Assembly (NCBI RefSeq): GCF_902804475.1
Contig: NZ_CADCSU010000062.1
Coordinates: forward strand, 1 to 51,665
Length of the DNA stretch: 51,665 nucleotides
Source of the DNA: Flavobacterium bizetiae
GTDB lineage: Bacteria; Bacteroidota; Bacteroidia; Flavobacteriales; Flavobacteriaceae
Direction: 5' to 3'
The notes under the pieces are model-generated. The model was not told the DNA's origin. It ran no database searches and saw only the letters and a list, made by a program, of their open reading frames with translations. A program made the position numbers and the translations under genes. Shown piece after piece: positions 25,069-33,662 of this stretch; within the stretch, counting starts at the first letter, position 1; each line of letters starts with the position of its first letter.

Positions 25069-25854
25069 TTATTGAAAAAAAGAACGTACCCATTCGTCTT
25101 CGTCTTTTTCTAATTCTTCGTATGTTCCTTCAGCATGTATTACTCCGTCTTTCAAAACCATAATGCGGTCTGCTGTAAGTTTGGCGCAAGCCATATCGTG
25201 AGTAATAATGATCGATGTTGTTTTTCGTTTGTGTTTGATATCGAGAATTAATTCGCTGATCTCTCGTGATGTTATCGTATCTAATCCGGTTGTTGGCTCA
25301 TCATATAAAATGATTTCCGGTTTAAGGATTAAAGTTCTCGCCAGACCAATTCGCTTTTGCATACCACCGGATAATTCAGAAGGCATTTTATCAATTGCAT
25401 CACTCAATCCTACATTATCAAGAGCTTCCATTACTTCACTTTCCACTTCCTCGGCGCTTAGATCACGTTTGTGTTTTTTTAATGTAAAAGCCAGATTTTC
25501 GCGAACCGACATTGAATCGTACAAAGCGCCACTTTGAAATAAAAATCCAATTCTGACTCTAATTTCATTCAGTTCCGGTTTTGTTAGGTTCAGTACATTT
25601 TCGTCAAAAACTTTTATTTCGCCCTGATCAGGTTCAATTAAACCTACAATACATTTTATCGTAACTGATTTTCCAGATCCGGAACGTCCTAAGATCACTA
25701 AATCCTCGCCTTTGTTTACCGTAAGATTTACACCTTGCAGGACTTTGTTGTCTTTACCAAAAGTTTTATGCAAGTCTTTAATCACAATAATAGGATCTTG
25801 CTTTTTGGTTTTAGCAGCTTTATCTTTTTCTATATTTTCTTTTTCCTTAATCAT
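25069..25854 (-). CDS. mlaF: MlaF-type ABC transporter ATP-binding protein
   Basis: ATPase of 261 aa that powers lipid movement through the MlaE permease. All motor motifs are intact: Walker A G-R-S-G-S-G-K-S (56-63), Q-loop Gln107 in F-L-F-Q-S-G, signature L-S-G-G-M-Q-K-R (161-168), Walker B I-I-L-Y-D-E (181-186) and the switch His219. The phrase F-Q-S-G-A-L-Y-D-S-M-S-V is typical of the Mla/MCE class. The first 20 residues are a Lys/Glu-rich extension, similar in composition to the tail of the neighbouring MlaD. One base separates its start from the mlaE stop codon. Confidence 0.95.
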   Translation of the reverse strand: MIKEKENIEKDKAAKTKKQDPIIVIKDLHKTFGKDNKVLQGVNLTVNKGEDLVILGRSGSGKSVTIKCIVGLIEPDQGEIKVFDENVLNLTKPELNEIRVRIGFLFQSGALYDSMSVRENLAFTLKKHKRDLSAEEVESEVMEALDNVGLSDAIDKMPSELSGGMQKRIGLARTLILKPEIILYDEPTTGLDTITSREISELILDIKHKRKTTSIIITHDMACAKLTADRIMVLKDGVIHAEGTYEELEKDEDEWVRSFFQ

Positions 25855-25855
25855 C

Positions 25856-26614
25856 TTAAAAAAATAAATCGGTTATTTGAACAGCCACCATATCAATAAT
25901 AAAAATGGTTAACGAAGCAGTAACAACAGCTGAATTCGCTGCTTTACCAACACTTTCAGTTCCGTTAGAAGCATTAAAGCCTTTATAACATCCAATCATT
26001 CCGATAAAAAATCCAAAGAAGAATGTTTTGATGGTTGCGGGAATTAAATCCAGAAATTCAAGTGATTGCAGGATTTGTGTCAGATAACGGTAAAAATTGA
26101 CATCACCGTGAATATTGATACCTACGTATCCGCCTATGATACCAATTGCATCAGCAAAGAATACTAATATAGGCACCATTAGCGTACAGGCTAAGATTCT
26201 GGTTACGACCAAATAGTTATAAGGATTGATGGCAGAAACTTCCATGGCATCAATTTGTTCGGTTACTTTCATCGAACCTAATTCTGCACCAATTCCTGAT
26301 GAAATTTTTCCTGCGCAAATTAAAGCTGTAATTACCGGAGCAATTTCTCTAATTAATGATAGAGCTACCATTCCCGGCAACCAGGATTCGGCTCCAAATT
26401 TTACCAGGGTTGGCCTGGATTGTAGCGTGAGTACTAAACCCATAATAAAGCCTGTTATCGCTACCAGCGGTAAGGATTTATAGCCAATAACATAACATTG
26501 TTTCAAAAACTCTTTTGTTTCATAAGGCGGAACAAGAACCTCCTTAAAAAACTGCTTTGCAAACACTGTTGCGTTTCCTATTTCCGTGAATGTATTTTTT
26601 AAAGTAAGTATCAA
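25856..26614 (-). CDS. mlaE: MlaE-type ABC transporter permease
   Basis: Inner-membrane permease of 252 aa from the MlaE/YrbE family. It has five or six hydrophobic segments. Conserved stretches include F-I-M-G-L-V-L-T-L-Q-S, the loop E-L-G-S-M-K-V-T-E-Q-I-D-A-M-E-V (coupling to the ATPase) and G-A-E-S-W-L-P-G-M-V-A-L-S-L-I-R-E-I-A-P-V. The start codon at 26614 is TTG: no in-frame ATG lies upstream and the next one (residue 59) is inside the first conserved block. With mlaF and mlaD it forms the compact three-gene system usual in Bacteroidota; no mlaB or mlaC is next to it. Confidence 0.93.
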   Translation of the reverse strand: MILTLKNTFTEIGNATVFAKQFFKEVLVPPYETKEFLKQCYVIGYKSLPLVAITGFIMGLVLTLQSRPTLVKFGAESWLPGMVALSLIREIAPVITALICAGKISSGIGAELGSMKVTEQIDAMEVSAINPYNYLVVTRILACTLMVPILVFFADAIGIIGGYVGINIHGDVNFYRYLTQILQSLEFLDLIPATIKTFFFGFFIGMIGCYKGFNASNGTESVGKAANSAVVTASLTIFIIDMVAVQITDLFF

Positions 26615-26807
26615 AATACTATGTTTTTAAGTTAAAGCTAATGCATGAAAATCAACGGTTTAAAAGGTTGTATACCCCTTGATTATTATAACTTAAAATT
26701 ACTTTAGAAGTACATAAAAAATCTTACACAACTTTTTTAGAAGTTTATATAATTAACATAATCAAACACAATAAATAGAATAAAGTAACGTTGTTCCCGA
26801 AAATGTT

Positions 26808-26845
26808 AAAAAACTAAAACTCCCTTTGTGAAAAGGGAGTTTTAG
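26808..26845 (-). terminator. Intrinsic terminator of the glycosyltransferase gene
   Basis: A perfect 14-bp stem, CTAAAACTCCCTTT (26814-26827) with AAAGGGAGTTTTAG (26832-26845), loop of 4. Read on the minus strand it is followed by six T residues (26808-26813). It lies 41 bases after the glycosyltransferase stop codon. Confidence 0.9.
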
Positions 26846-26886
26846 GGTTCAATAGTATATTTAGTTAGAAATATAGTGTCAATCAA

Positions 26887-29163
26887 TTATGAGTTAATGG
26901 CAATTCCGGTTTTGGCTTTCATAAGCGGAATTACTTTTATTTCTGATAATTTAAGATTTTCCATTAATAATCGGGCAGTTAAAAAACAAACTGTAGATTC
27001 AGCGCCCTGATTGAGGTTGACGTTATCTTTTTCGAGTCCGTCGTAACCACCGCCGCTTATTGGATTATACATAATTTGCCCAAGGTGATTTTTTCCTAAA
27101 AACCAATTGAAGGCCATCTTCATTTTTTGTTTGTATTCTGGTGTACCAAAGGCGCTATAAAATGAATTTAATGTATGAATCGTATAAGCAACATCTATAG
27201 GTTGTTCTCCGTATTCGTGAACTTGTTCTTGCGAATCTCTGTGCAACCATCCGTTGTTTGAAATTACTTTGAAGTTTTTATCCTTAAACATTTTCGACAT
27301 TAAAAAGTCAAGAGAGTCTAAAGCTACTTTTTTGTAAATAGGTTTGTTGGTCGTTAAAAAAGCAAAAAGCATAGATTCCGGTAAAATTCCGTTACCGTAA
27401 GTCATGTAATTTTCAAACCATTTCCATTCGTGCGAAGCATGAATTTCATAATTAGAAAGCAATTTAGCGTTCAGTTTATTGATAATTGCTGCTACATATA
27501 AGTTAGGAACAGCGGTATGATATAAATACAAACCTTTTGTTGCAAAACCAATAGAACGTGGCGATTGAATACTCTCTGCCCATTTTAATGAATTCAGTAA
27601 ACATTGAGAAGCTTTTTTTACAATCGCTTCAGGTAAGATTTCTTTGTTGGCAACTACAGTTCCTAAAGCCCAGATTGCTCTTGCATTAGAATCTTCCAGA
27701 TTTACTTCGGCATTTTGCTCAATATGTTCGCGGTTTTCCTGATCGACATAATTGATGAAGTTGCCTTTTGGCTGTTGACAGCGAAGAATAAAGTCTAAAT
27801 AAATTAAAATATAAGCTAAATCTTCTTTGTCCTGAGTAAGTTTATAATGCATACAAACGGCAATTAAAGCGCGTGCATTATCATCTAATGTATATCCTGA
27901 TTCTAAGTCCGGAATCGAAATTTTACTAAACTGAATAATTCCTAAATCAGTAGTCATTCTTTTGATGTGTCCTAACTGAATAGATGGATAACTGTATTTT
28001 ATTTCTGCAGGATTTTCGATTAATTCCTTATAAGTATCCATGTGAGTAATGGCTACATTTTCCCAGGATGACGCTCTGGTTTTTCTAAAAGCGTTGATTC
28101 CCATTTCTTCTCTCAGATGATCATCGGAAAGTAGTTTTATCGCTGCATCTGCAAATTGATCTACTTCTCCGATATCTACCAATATTCCCGAATCAGGAGT
28201 TAAAACTTCTAATGTATGTGGAATTTTTGAAGCTACAATAGGACAAGCACAACTCATAGCATAGGCAAAAGTGCCGCTCACTGCCTGATTAGGATCTTTA
28301 GAAGTAAACAGATAAATGTCTGCTGCTTTTAAGTAATCTAAAAGTTCATTTGTATCTAAATATTCATTTACAAAACGAACGTGATCTTGCAGGTTTAAAT
28401 CAGCAACAATGCCTTCGAGTTTATCGCGATACGCATCAACGCCATCGATAATTAAATTAGGATGTGTTTTGCCTATAATTAAGTAAAGCGCATTTGGTGT
28501 GTTTTCTATAATTTTTGGAAGCGCTTTTAAGCCTGTCTCAATATTTTTACCTTCTCCTAAAAGACCAAATGTAGCTAGTACTTTACGATCCTGAATGTTG
28601 AATTTTTCTTTGGCTTGTTGTGGAGCTTCATAAATTACGATATGAGTTCCGTGTGGTACACAAGTAATAATATCTTCGTCGATGTCATAATCTCTCATCA
28701 AAATTTCTTTTGATTTATTAGTCATCACGAAAACCGAATTGCTGTAAGAAAGCAACAGTTTTACAAATGTTTTTAATTCCTTATTTGGATTCTGAATTAC
28801 ACTATGAAACGTATAGGTTAAAGGTTTTTTAACTTCATTCAAAAAATCTAATAAATAGTCTCCGTAATTTCCATCAAACAAACCAAATTCATGCTGAATA
28901 TGAACCAATTTTACCGCTTTGTCTTTATTAATTTCAAGAGCAACCTTTGTATATTCCTCTTTGTTTTTTGTGTTTAAAGTATAAGCTTGCGTAGGATTTG
29001 CTTTTGGCTCTTTTACCAATTCGCATATTTCGCAGGTAATCGATTTACCAAAAACATCGGTAATTCCTTTTATGGTATCTTGTGTATAAGTTGCGATTCC
29101 GCATTGTGTTGGTGGAAATGTAGATAGAAAAACTATTTTTGATTTATTTGATATCGTTTTCAT
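26887..29163 (-). CDS. GT4-type glycosyltransferase fused to a C-terminal toroid-like domain
   Basis: A 758-aa two-domain protein. Residues 1-380 are a GT-B glycosyltransferase of family 4 type: F-P-P-T-Q-C-G-I-A-T-Y-T near the N-terminus, P-H-G-T-H at about 170, G-L-L-G-E-G-K-N-I-E-T-G, and the donor-sugar region S-G-T-F-A-Y-A-M-S-C-A-C-P-I-V-A. Residues about 395-745 are all-helical, with T-L-D-D-N-A-R-A-L-I-A and D-S-N-A-R-A-I-W-A-L-G, the look of an alpha/alpha-toroid glycosidase-like domain. It may make or trim a glucoside or mannoside. It is a single-gene unit with its own terminator and a 417-bp upstream gap. Confidence 0.88.
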   Translation of the reverse strand: MKTISNKSKIVFLSTFPPTQCGIATYTQDTIKGITDVFGKSITCEICELVKEPKANPTQAYTLNTKNKEEYTKVALEINKDKAVKLVHIQHEFGLFDGNYGDYLLDFLNEVKKPLTYTFHSVIQNPNKELKTFVKLLLSYSNSVFVMTNKSKEILMRDYDIDEDIITCVPHGTHIVIYEAPQQAKEKFNIQDRKVLATFGLLGEGKNIETGLKALPKIIENTPNALYLIIGKTHPNLIIDGVDAYRDKLEGIVADLNLQDHVRFVNEYLDTNELLDYLKAADIYLFTSKDPNQAVSGTFAYAMSCACPIVASKIPHTLEVLTPDSGILVDIGEVDQFADAAIKLLSDDHLREEMGINAFRKTRASSWENVAITHMDTYKELIENPAEIKYSYPSIQLGHIKRMTTDLGIIQFSKISIPDLESGYTLDDNARALIAVCMHYKLTQDKEDLAYILIYLDFILRCQQPKGNFINYVDQENREHIEQNAEVNLEDSNARAIWALGTVVANKEILPEAIVKKASQCLLNSLKWAESIQSPRSIGFATKGLYLYHTAVPNLYVAAIINKLNAKLLSNYEIHASHEWKWFENYMTYGNGILPESMLFAFLTTNKPIYKKVALDSLDFLMSKMFKDKNFKVISNNGWLHRDSQEQVHEYGEQPIDVAYTIHTLNSFYSAFGTPEYKQKMKMAFNWFLGKNHLGQIMYNPISGGGYDGLEKDNVNLNQGAESTVCFLTARLLMENLKLSEIKVIPLMKAKTGIAINS

Positions 29164-29450
29164 TGGGATTCTTTTTTAGTTCAGTTAATAAGTCTTTTTT
29201 GGTACCTATAAGACTATGAATTTAGCCGTCTCTGAGCTACTTTCATATCTTTTAAAATATTTATCTAAAATTACCTTAAGCCCAAAGGCCTGATTGATCC
29301 AATCGATCAAAAAATTAACTCAAAAGCGTTTATGTGGGAATTCTATAACGAAAAGAGGGAATTATAAAAGTAAGTCAAAATTTTGATTTATAGATAATTG
29401 CAATGTTATTTTAACGTTTAGAAATGTAGTTTTTTGTAAGAATCGTGTTT

Positions 29451-29576
29451 AGTGTACAGTCGCAGTCACAGCATTAGTATACAGTCTCAGTCTCAGCTTG
29501 CAGTCAATACGTTTTACTGTGTACTTTAACTGAGACTGAAAACCGCGACTGAGACTGCGACTAAAAACTGAGACTA
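29451..29576. repeat. CAGTCTCAGTC / GACTGAGACTG palindromic word repeat
   Basis: The left half (29451-29505) repeats GTACAGTC, GCAGTC and CAGTCTCAGTCTCAG. The right half (29515-29576) repeats the complements ACTGAGACTG, GACTGAGACTGCGAC. The result is an imperfect palindrome of about 125 bp in the gap between the glycosyltransferase and the next membrane protein. The other part of this gap (29164-29450) shows no gene. Confidence 0.6.
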
Positions 29577-29580
29577 AATA

Positions 29581-30045
29581 TCAACGAAATGCATAAAACT
29601 TTCTGGTAACAGACGCAATTGGAAGTCCGATACAGAAAATCAAAATTAGTATTGACAATAGTAGAGGGAAATCGAAGTGTTTTTCCGGCAAGAGAGGAAA
29701 TGTAATAGGAAGGACAATAAGATTCATTACAATCCAAACAAAAATACCGTATAAAGCTCCGGAAAGGATAAGATTTTTTTTAAGAAAAGGAAAATAAGGA
29801 TAGACAATAAAATAAAACCAGGCAAAAATAAAAGCAATCAGATAATGAAGTCCCAGACCCAACCATGCCATTTGCGATCCTCCGGTGTAGGCTTCTTTTT
29901 TAAAAACGCCGCTTGCAATAGATTGAAGAATTTTTATGGCGGTTGTTTTTTCAAGTACAACAGCATAAATAATAACTGCGGCAAGAATATCAAGTGTTCC
30001 TGCAATTAATCCTGATAAAAAAATAGTTCCTGATTTTGATTTCAT
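29581..30045 (-). CDS. Small inner-membrane protein of unknown function
   Basis: A 154-aa protein with four hydrophobic helices (about 7-30, 58-85, 92-115 and 124-146). It opens with K-S-G-T-I-F-L-S-G-L-I-A-G-T-L-D-I-L-A-A, a Gly-rich first helix. I recognise no characterised family. The frame is open further upstream to 30141, but that would run into the DinB gene, so the ATG at 30045 (M-K-S-K-S-G) is preferred; it lies 25 bases after the DinB stop codon. Probably the last gene of a VOC-DinB-membrane protein operon. Confidence 0.75.
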   Translation of the reverse strand: MKSKSGTIFLSGLIAGTLDILAAVIIYAVVLEKTTAIKILQSIASGVFKKEAYTGGSQMAWLGLGLHYLIAFIFAWFYFIVYPYFPFLKKNLILSGALYGIFVWIVMNLIVLPITFPLLPEKHFDFPLLLSILILIFCIGLPIASVTRKFYAFR

Positions 30046-30070
30046 GTAGATAATTATTGCGTGATATAAT

Positions 30071-30580
30071 TTATAATGTTGTGATGTAATTTGAAATTTT
30101 TTGAAGCTGATGCGTATGTCTTTGCGAATGAACAAGAGCAAAATTAATCCACTCGTAAATGGTAAAATTTTCGAAACCCGGAACCTGAAAATCCATACAA
30201 GTCAGCGTTAAATCATTATTTTCGGCTGCGTTTAATAAATCAGATTCTATTTTGAGCAACGATAAAGTTAACGCATTTTTATTGTAATTTTTTGCCTCTG
30301 GTTTTAAGAAGTCTGGAGCGTCCATTTTGGTATTGAAGTTCAAAAATATTCCTTCGAGTTCTTGTACATGTTCGTCGTATTTGCGAATGGTAGGTTTTGT
30401 ATTTCCTGCAAATAATTCAGGATATCCGGAATTGCCCAGAATGATATGCTGCACAACTTGTCCGGGTGTCCAGCTTCCTTTAAACGGAACGGTATTGATC
30501 TCTTCATCAGAAAAAGAGGAAAGGGTTTCGTTTAATTTTTTAAAGGTTTCAACAATATCTCTTTGAAGTGCTGTTTTCAT
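30071..30580 (-). CDS. DinB-family protein
   Basis: A 169-aa four-helix-bundle protein of the DinB/YfiT group, enzymes and binding proteins that usually hold a metal with three His. Here they are expected in V-V-Q-H-I-I-L-G-N (about residue 47) and in the C-terminal H-S-Q-R-H-T-H-Q. The phrase G-S-W-T-P-G-Q-V is typical of DinB_2. The frame is open upstream to 30634, but M-K-T-A-L-Q-R-D at 30580 fits the family start and avoids overlap with the VOC gene. Thiol-dependent transferase activity is possible but not shown. Confidence 0.85.
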   Translation of the reverse strand: MKTALQRDIVETFKKLNETLSSFSDEEINTVPFKGSWTPGQVVQHIILGNSGYPELFAGNTKPTIRKYDEHVQELEGIFLNFNTKMDAPDFLKPEAKNYNKNALTLSLLKIESDLLNAAENNDLTLTCMDFQVPGFENFTIYEWINFALVHSQRHTHQLQKISNYITTL

Positions 30581-30606
30581 TTTGTTGATTTTTGAAATTA
30601 AAAAAA

Positions 30607-30984
30607 TTAGGGAACAATAGAGGTAATCCACCAAACATTCCCAAAAGCATCCGTTACACCACAGGTTCGGCCGTATTCTTTATCGCTTAATTCCATTAAG
30701 CTGGTGGCCCCATTTTCTAATGCTTTTGCATAAGTTTCGTCGGCATTAGGAACATAAACAAATAAGTTTGCCGTTTGGCTCGACCAGTCTTTACTTGCAT
30801 TTGTAATCATAATGGTGCTATCATTGAGTATGATTTCGGCATGTCTTATAGTTCCGTCGTCGTGCAACACTGGTTTTATAACGTCTTTTGCTCCGAAAAC
30901 TGTTTTGGTAAAATCAATAAAATCTGATGCCCCTTTTAGAATTAAATAAGGCATTATGGTTTGATGTCCTGAAGGTAAATTCAT
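30607..30984 (-). CDS. VOC-family (glyoxalase/bleomycin-resistance-like) protein
   Basis: A 125-aa protein of the vicinal oxygen chelate superfamily, PhnB-like branch. Features: M-P-Y-L-I-L-K-G-A-S-D-F-I-D-F, then H-A-E-I-I-L-N-D-S-T-I-M-I-T in the middle, and C-terminal D-A-F-G-N-V-W-W-I-T, the usual end of the second beta-alpha-beta-beta-beta module. Substrate unknown. It starts the small operon with the DinB and membrane-protein genes; 26 bases separate it from DinB. Confidence 0.88.
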   Translation of the reverse strand: MNLPSGHQTIMPYLILKGASDFIDFTKTVFGAKDVIKPVLHDDGTIRHAEIILNDSTIMITNASKDWSSQTANLFVYVPNADETYAKALENGATSLMELSDKEYGRTCGVTDAFGNVWWITSIVP

Positions 30985-31066
30985 GATTTTGGGTTTGTAA
31001 TTAGTACTATAAATTTACAATTTTAAAATTAATTATTTTAAAATCAATAAATTATGTCGTTTGTTT

Positions 31067-31276
31067 TTATGCCAAAACCTCACAATAGAAACCGTTTGCT
31101 TTAAGGATTGCAATAATTTTTCTGTTTGAAATCGATAAACTATGAATCCGTAAAATTTTGTCACAATCCTCCAAATCAAAGTTGATTGCACTATTTGGAA
31201 AATGTTTCAAAAGTTTTTCTACAATCATTTGAGATTGTTCCACTTTCTGAACATTTGTTTTAAAAACCTCGATCAT
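31067..31276 (-). CDS. Small ferredoxin-fold protein, heavy-metal-associated-like without CxxC
   Basis: A 69-aa protein whose predicted order of strands and helices (beta-alpha-beta-beta-alpha-beta) matches the heavy-metal-associated fold. The segment V-E-K-L-L-K-H-F-P-N-S-A-I-N-F-D-L-E-D-C-D-K-I-L-R is split across the first helix and second strand. The CxxC metal motif is absent: only Cys28-like D-C-D and the late Y-C-E remain, so metal transfer is doubtful. It starts 10 bases after the DoxX stop codon and is surely co-transcribed with it. Function unknown. Confidence 0.7.
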   Translation of the reverse strand: MIEVFKTNVQKVEQSQMIVEKLLKHFPNSAINFDLEDCDKILRIHSLSISNRKIIAILKANGFYCEVLA

Positions 31277-31286
31277 CGTTCCTGAA

Positions 31287-31667
31287 TTATAAAGCGATAT
31301 TTTTATACCGCTCGATTTTATGATAGTAATGATATGAAATCGCCAGGATCACTAAAAAGATCAATGGGAAAAAGGATTGAAAACCAACTCCGTCAACTGC
31401 AAAGTGGCTTATAGAAGCAAATATAAAATCGAAACCAAATCCTGCATAAGCCCATTCTTTTATGTTTTTAGGAACTTGCGGAATAATCAATGCCAATACT
31501 CCGAGAATTTTGAAAACAACTAATGCATTTCCAAAATATTCCGGATATCCTAGGTGTTTAATTCCTTCTTTTGCAAGTTCGGTCTGAGAAGTTAATGCCG
31601 GCATAACGCCTTCGAATAGAAAAATAATAATAGTAGTAATCCAAAAAATAATTTTTGCTTTTTTCAT
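31287..31667 (-). CDS. DoxX-family membrane protein
   Basis: A 126-aa inner-membrane protein with four transmembrane helices, matching the DoxX/DoxX-like family (L-G-Y-P-E-Y-F-G-N-A-L-V-V-F-K-I-L-G, then A-Y-A-G-F-G-F-D). The family is associated with redox or quinone chemistry, but the role is unsettled. A promoter-like -7 box TAAGTTTG on the minus strand (31705-31712) lies about 40 bases upstream. It leads a two-gene unit with the small ferredoxin-fold protein. Confidence 0.88.
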   Translation of the reverse strand: MKKAKIIFWITTIIIFLFEGVMPALTSQTELAKEGIKHLGYPEYFGNALVVFKILGVLALIIPQVPKNIKEWAYAGFGFDFIFASISHFAVDGVGFQSFFPLIFLVILAISYHYYHKIERYKNIAL

Positions 31668-31854
31668 AGGTTTGTTTTTTAAGTGGTTATCAGTTAATGT
31701 ATTACAAACTTACAAATGTTATTTTTTGTGCTAATAGGTATTTGCGACTTTTTTAAGGTCATTTAGGACAAAGAACAAAATTTTTGATTTTTTGGAGAGA
31801 GAATAGAATAAAGAGGATAGAATGTAGATTTTTTAAACGGAGTTTACTGTACAG

Positions 31855-32030
31855 TTTGTCATCCTGAGGTACGAAGGATCGCACTAGAAACTCCGCAATC
31901 TATATAGAATCCCGCGTGAGATCCTTCGTGCCAGGATGACAAGATTGCGGGGAGTTATAATGAGTAATATAAAAAATCTGTGAACATCCGCGCTTTCGCA
32001 AAGCGAATCCGTGCCATCCGCGTGCCAGGT
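31855..32030. repeat. GTCATCC inverted-repeat element next to a GGCACGCGGAT-type element
   Basis: Two elements side by side in a 377-bp gene-free gap. The first (31855-31942) has arms TTTGTCATCCTG and CAGGATGACAA and matches the element at 10254. The second (31978-32030) carries ATCCGCG and CGTGCCATCCGCGTGCC words around the palindrome CGCTTTCGCAAAGCG. Relatives of the second are at 33500-33545 and 34213-34250. Confidence 0.6.
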
Positions 32031-32044
32031 CAATAAATGCCATT

Positions 32045-32782
32045 TTACTCAGTTTTCAAAACATAATTTTTAATGATAAACAAATCCTCAAAACCTAATC
32101 GGGTATAGATATCTTTTCCCATTGCGGAAGCTTGTAATAAAGCATAACCAGCTTTTAAATCTATTGAAAGATTAAGTGCAAATTTCATGATTTCTTCGGC
32201 AAAGCCTTTTCTGCGCATTTCAGGGATAACGCCAACTCCGTGAATTCCGATGTTGTTTCCGGTTTGAAAAAGCATAAAAGTGCCAATGGGTTGATTGTCC
32301 TGAAAAACCAAATAGAAATGAACATCAGTATGATTGTGAATCAGGATTTCTTTACTGATCACATATCCAAAAGCATTTGGGTATAAATCAGACCAGATTT
32401 TGGCGTCTTGTTCGTTATCGATTTTCTTAAAGCTAAGTGTATTTTGAAGTGCAAATTTTTGATCTAATTTTAAAGCCATTGCAACTTGCTCGGTTTTTAG
32501 GGTAAAACCATAAGCATCGAGAATTTCATACGATTTTGTACCGAAGATATCCCAATACGATAAAACCAAGCCCGAATTAGATTGCATAGTTTTAATAATT
32601 TCTGGCAGATTATTTTTTGTAATATCGTTGCGAAGCCACAATTTATTAGGCCAGCCTGAATTTTCGATTTTACAATATTCGAAAGTATCGTTTTTATGAT
32701 AGGATAGGAAAGGAGTTCCTACGGTTTTCCAAAAATCGGTAAGGTTATTAATATTGTCTTCTATGAGGTTTTTTTTTTCCAT
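32045..32782 (-). CDS. GNAT-family N-acetyltransferase
   Basis: A 245-aa protein. The GNAT core is in the C-terminal half: Q-P-I-G-T-F-M-L-F followed by the acetyl-CoA loop V-G-V-I-P-E-M-R-R-K-G-F-A (about 185-200), and Y-T-R-L-G-F near the end. The N-terminal half (about 1-125) is less conserved and may form a second, degenerate GNAT-like lobe. An in-frame ATG at 32803 is possible, but a good -7 box, TATCTTTG on the minus strand (32801-32808), overlaps it. The ATG at 32782 is therefore the start, with a leader of about 14 nt. Substrate unknown. Confidence 0.85.
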   Translation of the reverse strand: MEKKNLIEDNINNLTDFWKTVGTPFLSYHKNDTFEYCKIENSGWPNKLWLRNDITKNNLPEIIKTMQSNSGLVLSYWDIFGTKSYEILDAYGFTLKTEQVAMALKLDQKFALQNTLSFKKIDNEQDAKIWSDLYPNAFGYVISKEILIHNHTDVHFYLVFQDNQPIGTFMLFQTGNNIGIHGVGVIPEMRRKGFAEEIMKFALNLSIDLKAGYALLQASAMGKDIYTRLGFEDLFIIKNYVLKTE

Positions 32783-32800
32783 TGTGATGCAATTGAGAGA

Positions 32801-32808
32801 CAAAGATA
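32801..32808 (-). promoter_or_regulatory. Promoter -7 box of the GNAT gene
   Basis: TATCTTTG on the minus strand fits TAnnTTTG exactly. A TTTG 16 bases further upstream could be the -33 element, slightly closer than usual. Confidence 0.55.
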
Positions 32809-32845
32809 ACTTTAGGTTTTATGACAAACCTTTACATATGTTGAT

Positions 32846-33451
32846 TCACAAATCTTTTTCGAAAGTTTTTCTAATGCGGCTTAATTGCGTTGGAGTAATT
32901 CCTAAATGCGACGCAATATGGTGCAATGCGATTCGTTCTGAAATATCGGGATGCTTTTTTAAGAGGTCAAGATATCTTTCGGTGGCATTTTCCATCACGA
33001 TCGAGATTTCTCTTTGTTCTTTTTCGATTACCCAATTTCTTTCTAAGTAAGCAATGTAGAAGTTTTTTAAATCGTCATTTTGAAAAATCAGTTCTCTGTA
33101 TTTTTTATAATTGATATTAATCAAAACGGAATCTTCGAGGACTTCGATCGAAAATTCGGAAGGAGTTTGCTGAATTAAAGAAACTGTTGAACCTGCAAAA
33201 TCGCCATCGAGAAAGATGTTTTTATTATAACTATTTCCTTCTGCATCGGTTATAAAAGCGCGCAAAGCACCTTTGACTACAAAGTGAATTTCTTTTGCAA
33301 TTTGTCCGTTTCTTAAAAGTAATTCTCCTTTTTTTATTGCGGTTATGTCTATTATGTTTTCAATCAATTGCCAGGATGTTACCGAAACAGGAGCGTAGCT
33401 TTCGAATTTCAGTTTTAAATCGTTACTGTATTTATCTTGATTGAGTGTCAT
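32846..33451 (-). CDS. Crp/Fnr-family transcriptional regulator
   Basis: A 201-aa regulator. Residues about 20-135 form a cyclic-nucleotide-binding beta-roll, including K-K-G-E-L-L-L-R-N-G-Q-I-A-K-E-I-H-F-V and F-L-D-G-D-F-A-G-S. A long dimer helix and a helix-turn-helix follow: R-I-A-L-H-H-I-A-S-H-L-G-I-T-P-T-Q-L-S-R-I. No Fnr iron-sulfur Cys cluster is visible, so it is not an oxygen-sensing Fnr. The GNAT gene 63 bases downstream may be its target or just a neighbour, since that gene has its own promoter. Confidence 0.92.
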   Translation of the reverse strand: MTLNQDKYSNDLKLKFESYAPVSVTSWQLIENIIDITAIKKGELLLRNGQIAKEIHFVVKGALRAFITDAEGNSYNKNIFLDGDFAGSTVSLIQQTPSEFSIEVLEDSVLININYKKYRELIFQNDDLKNFYIAYLERNWVIEKEQREISIVMENATERYLDLLKKHPDISERIALHHIASHLGITPTQLSRIRKTFEKDL

Positions 33452-33499
33452 TGTCGGGAATAATTATATACTATCAAAAGTAAAGAAATAATACGGAAT

Positions 33500-33624
33500 G
33501 ATGGCACGCGGATGACATGGATTCGCTAAAGCGAAAACACGAATTTAAAACGGATTTTTATTGTTTTTTCTCGCAATTTTGTACTCGTACTATTTGTCAA
33601 TCCTGACGGAGGAAGGATCTCCGC
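33500..33624. repeat. GGCACGCGGAT element and half GTCATCC element
   Basis: ATGGCACGCGGATGACATGG with TTCGCTAAAGCGAA (33500-33545), then a half copy of the GTCATCC element (TTTGTCAATCCTGA...GGAAGGATCT, 33593-33624). Non-coding. Confidence 0.5.
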
Positions 33625-33662
33625 TATTAGCTCGACAAAGATTGGAGATTTATTTATGGAGT

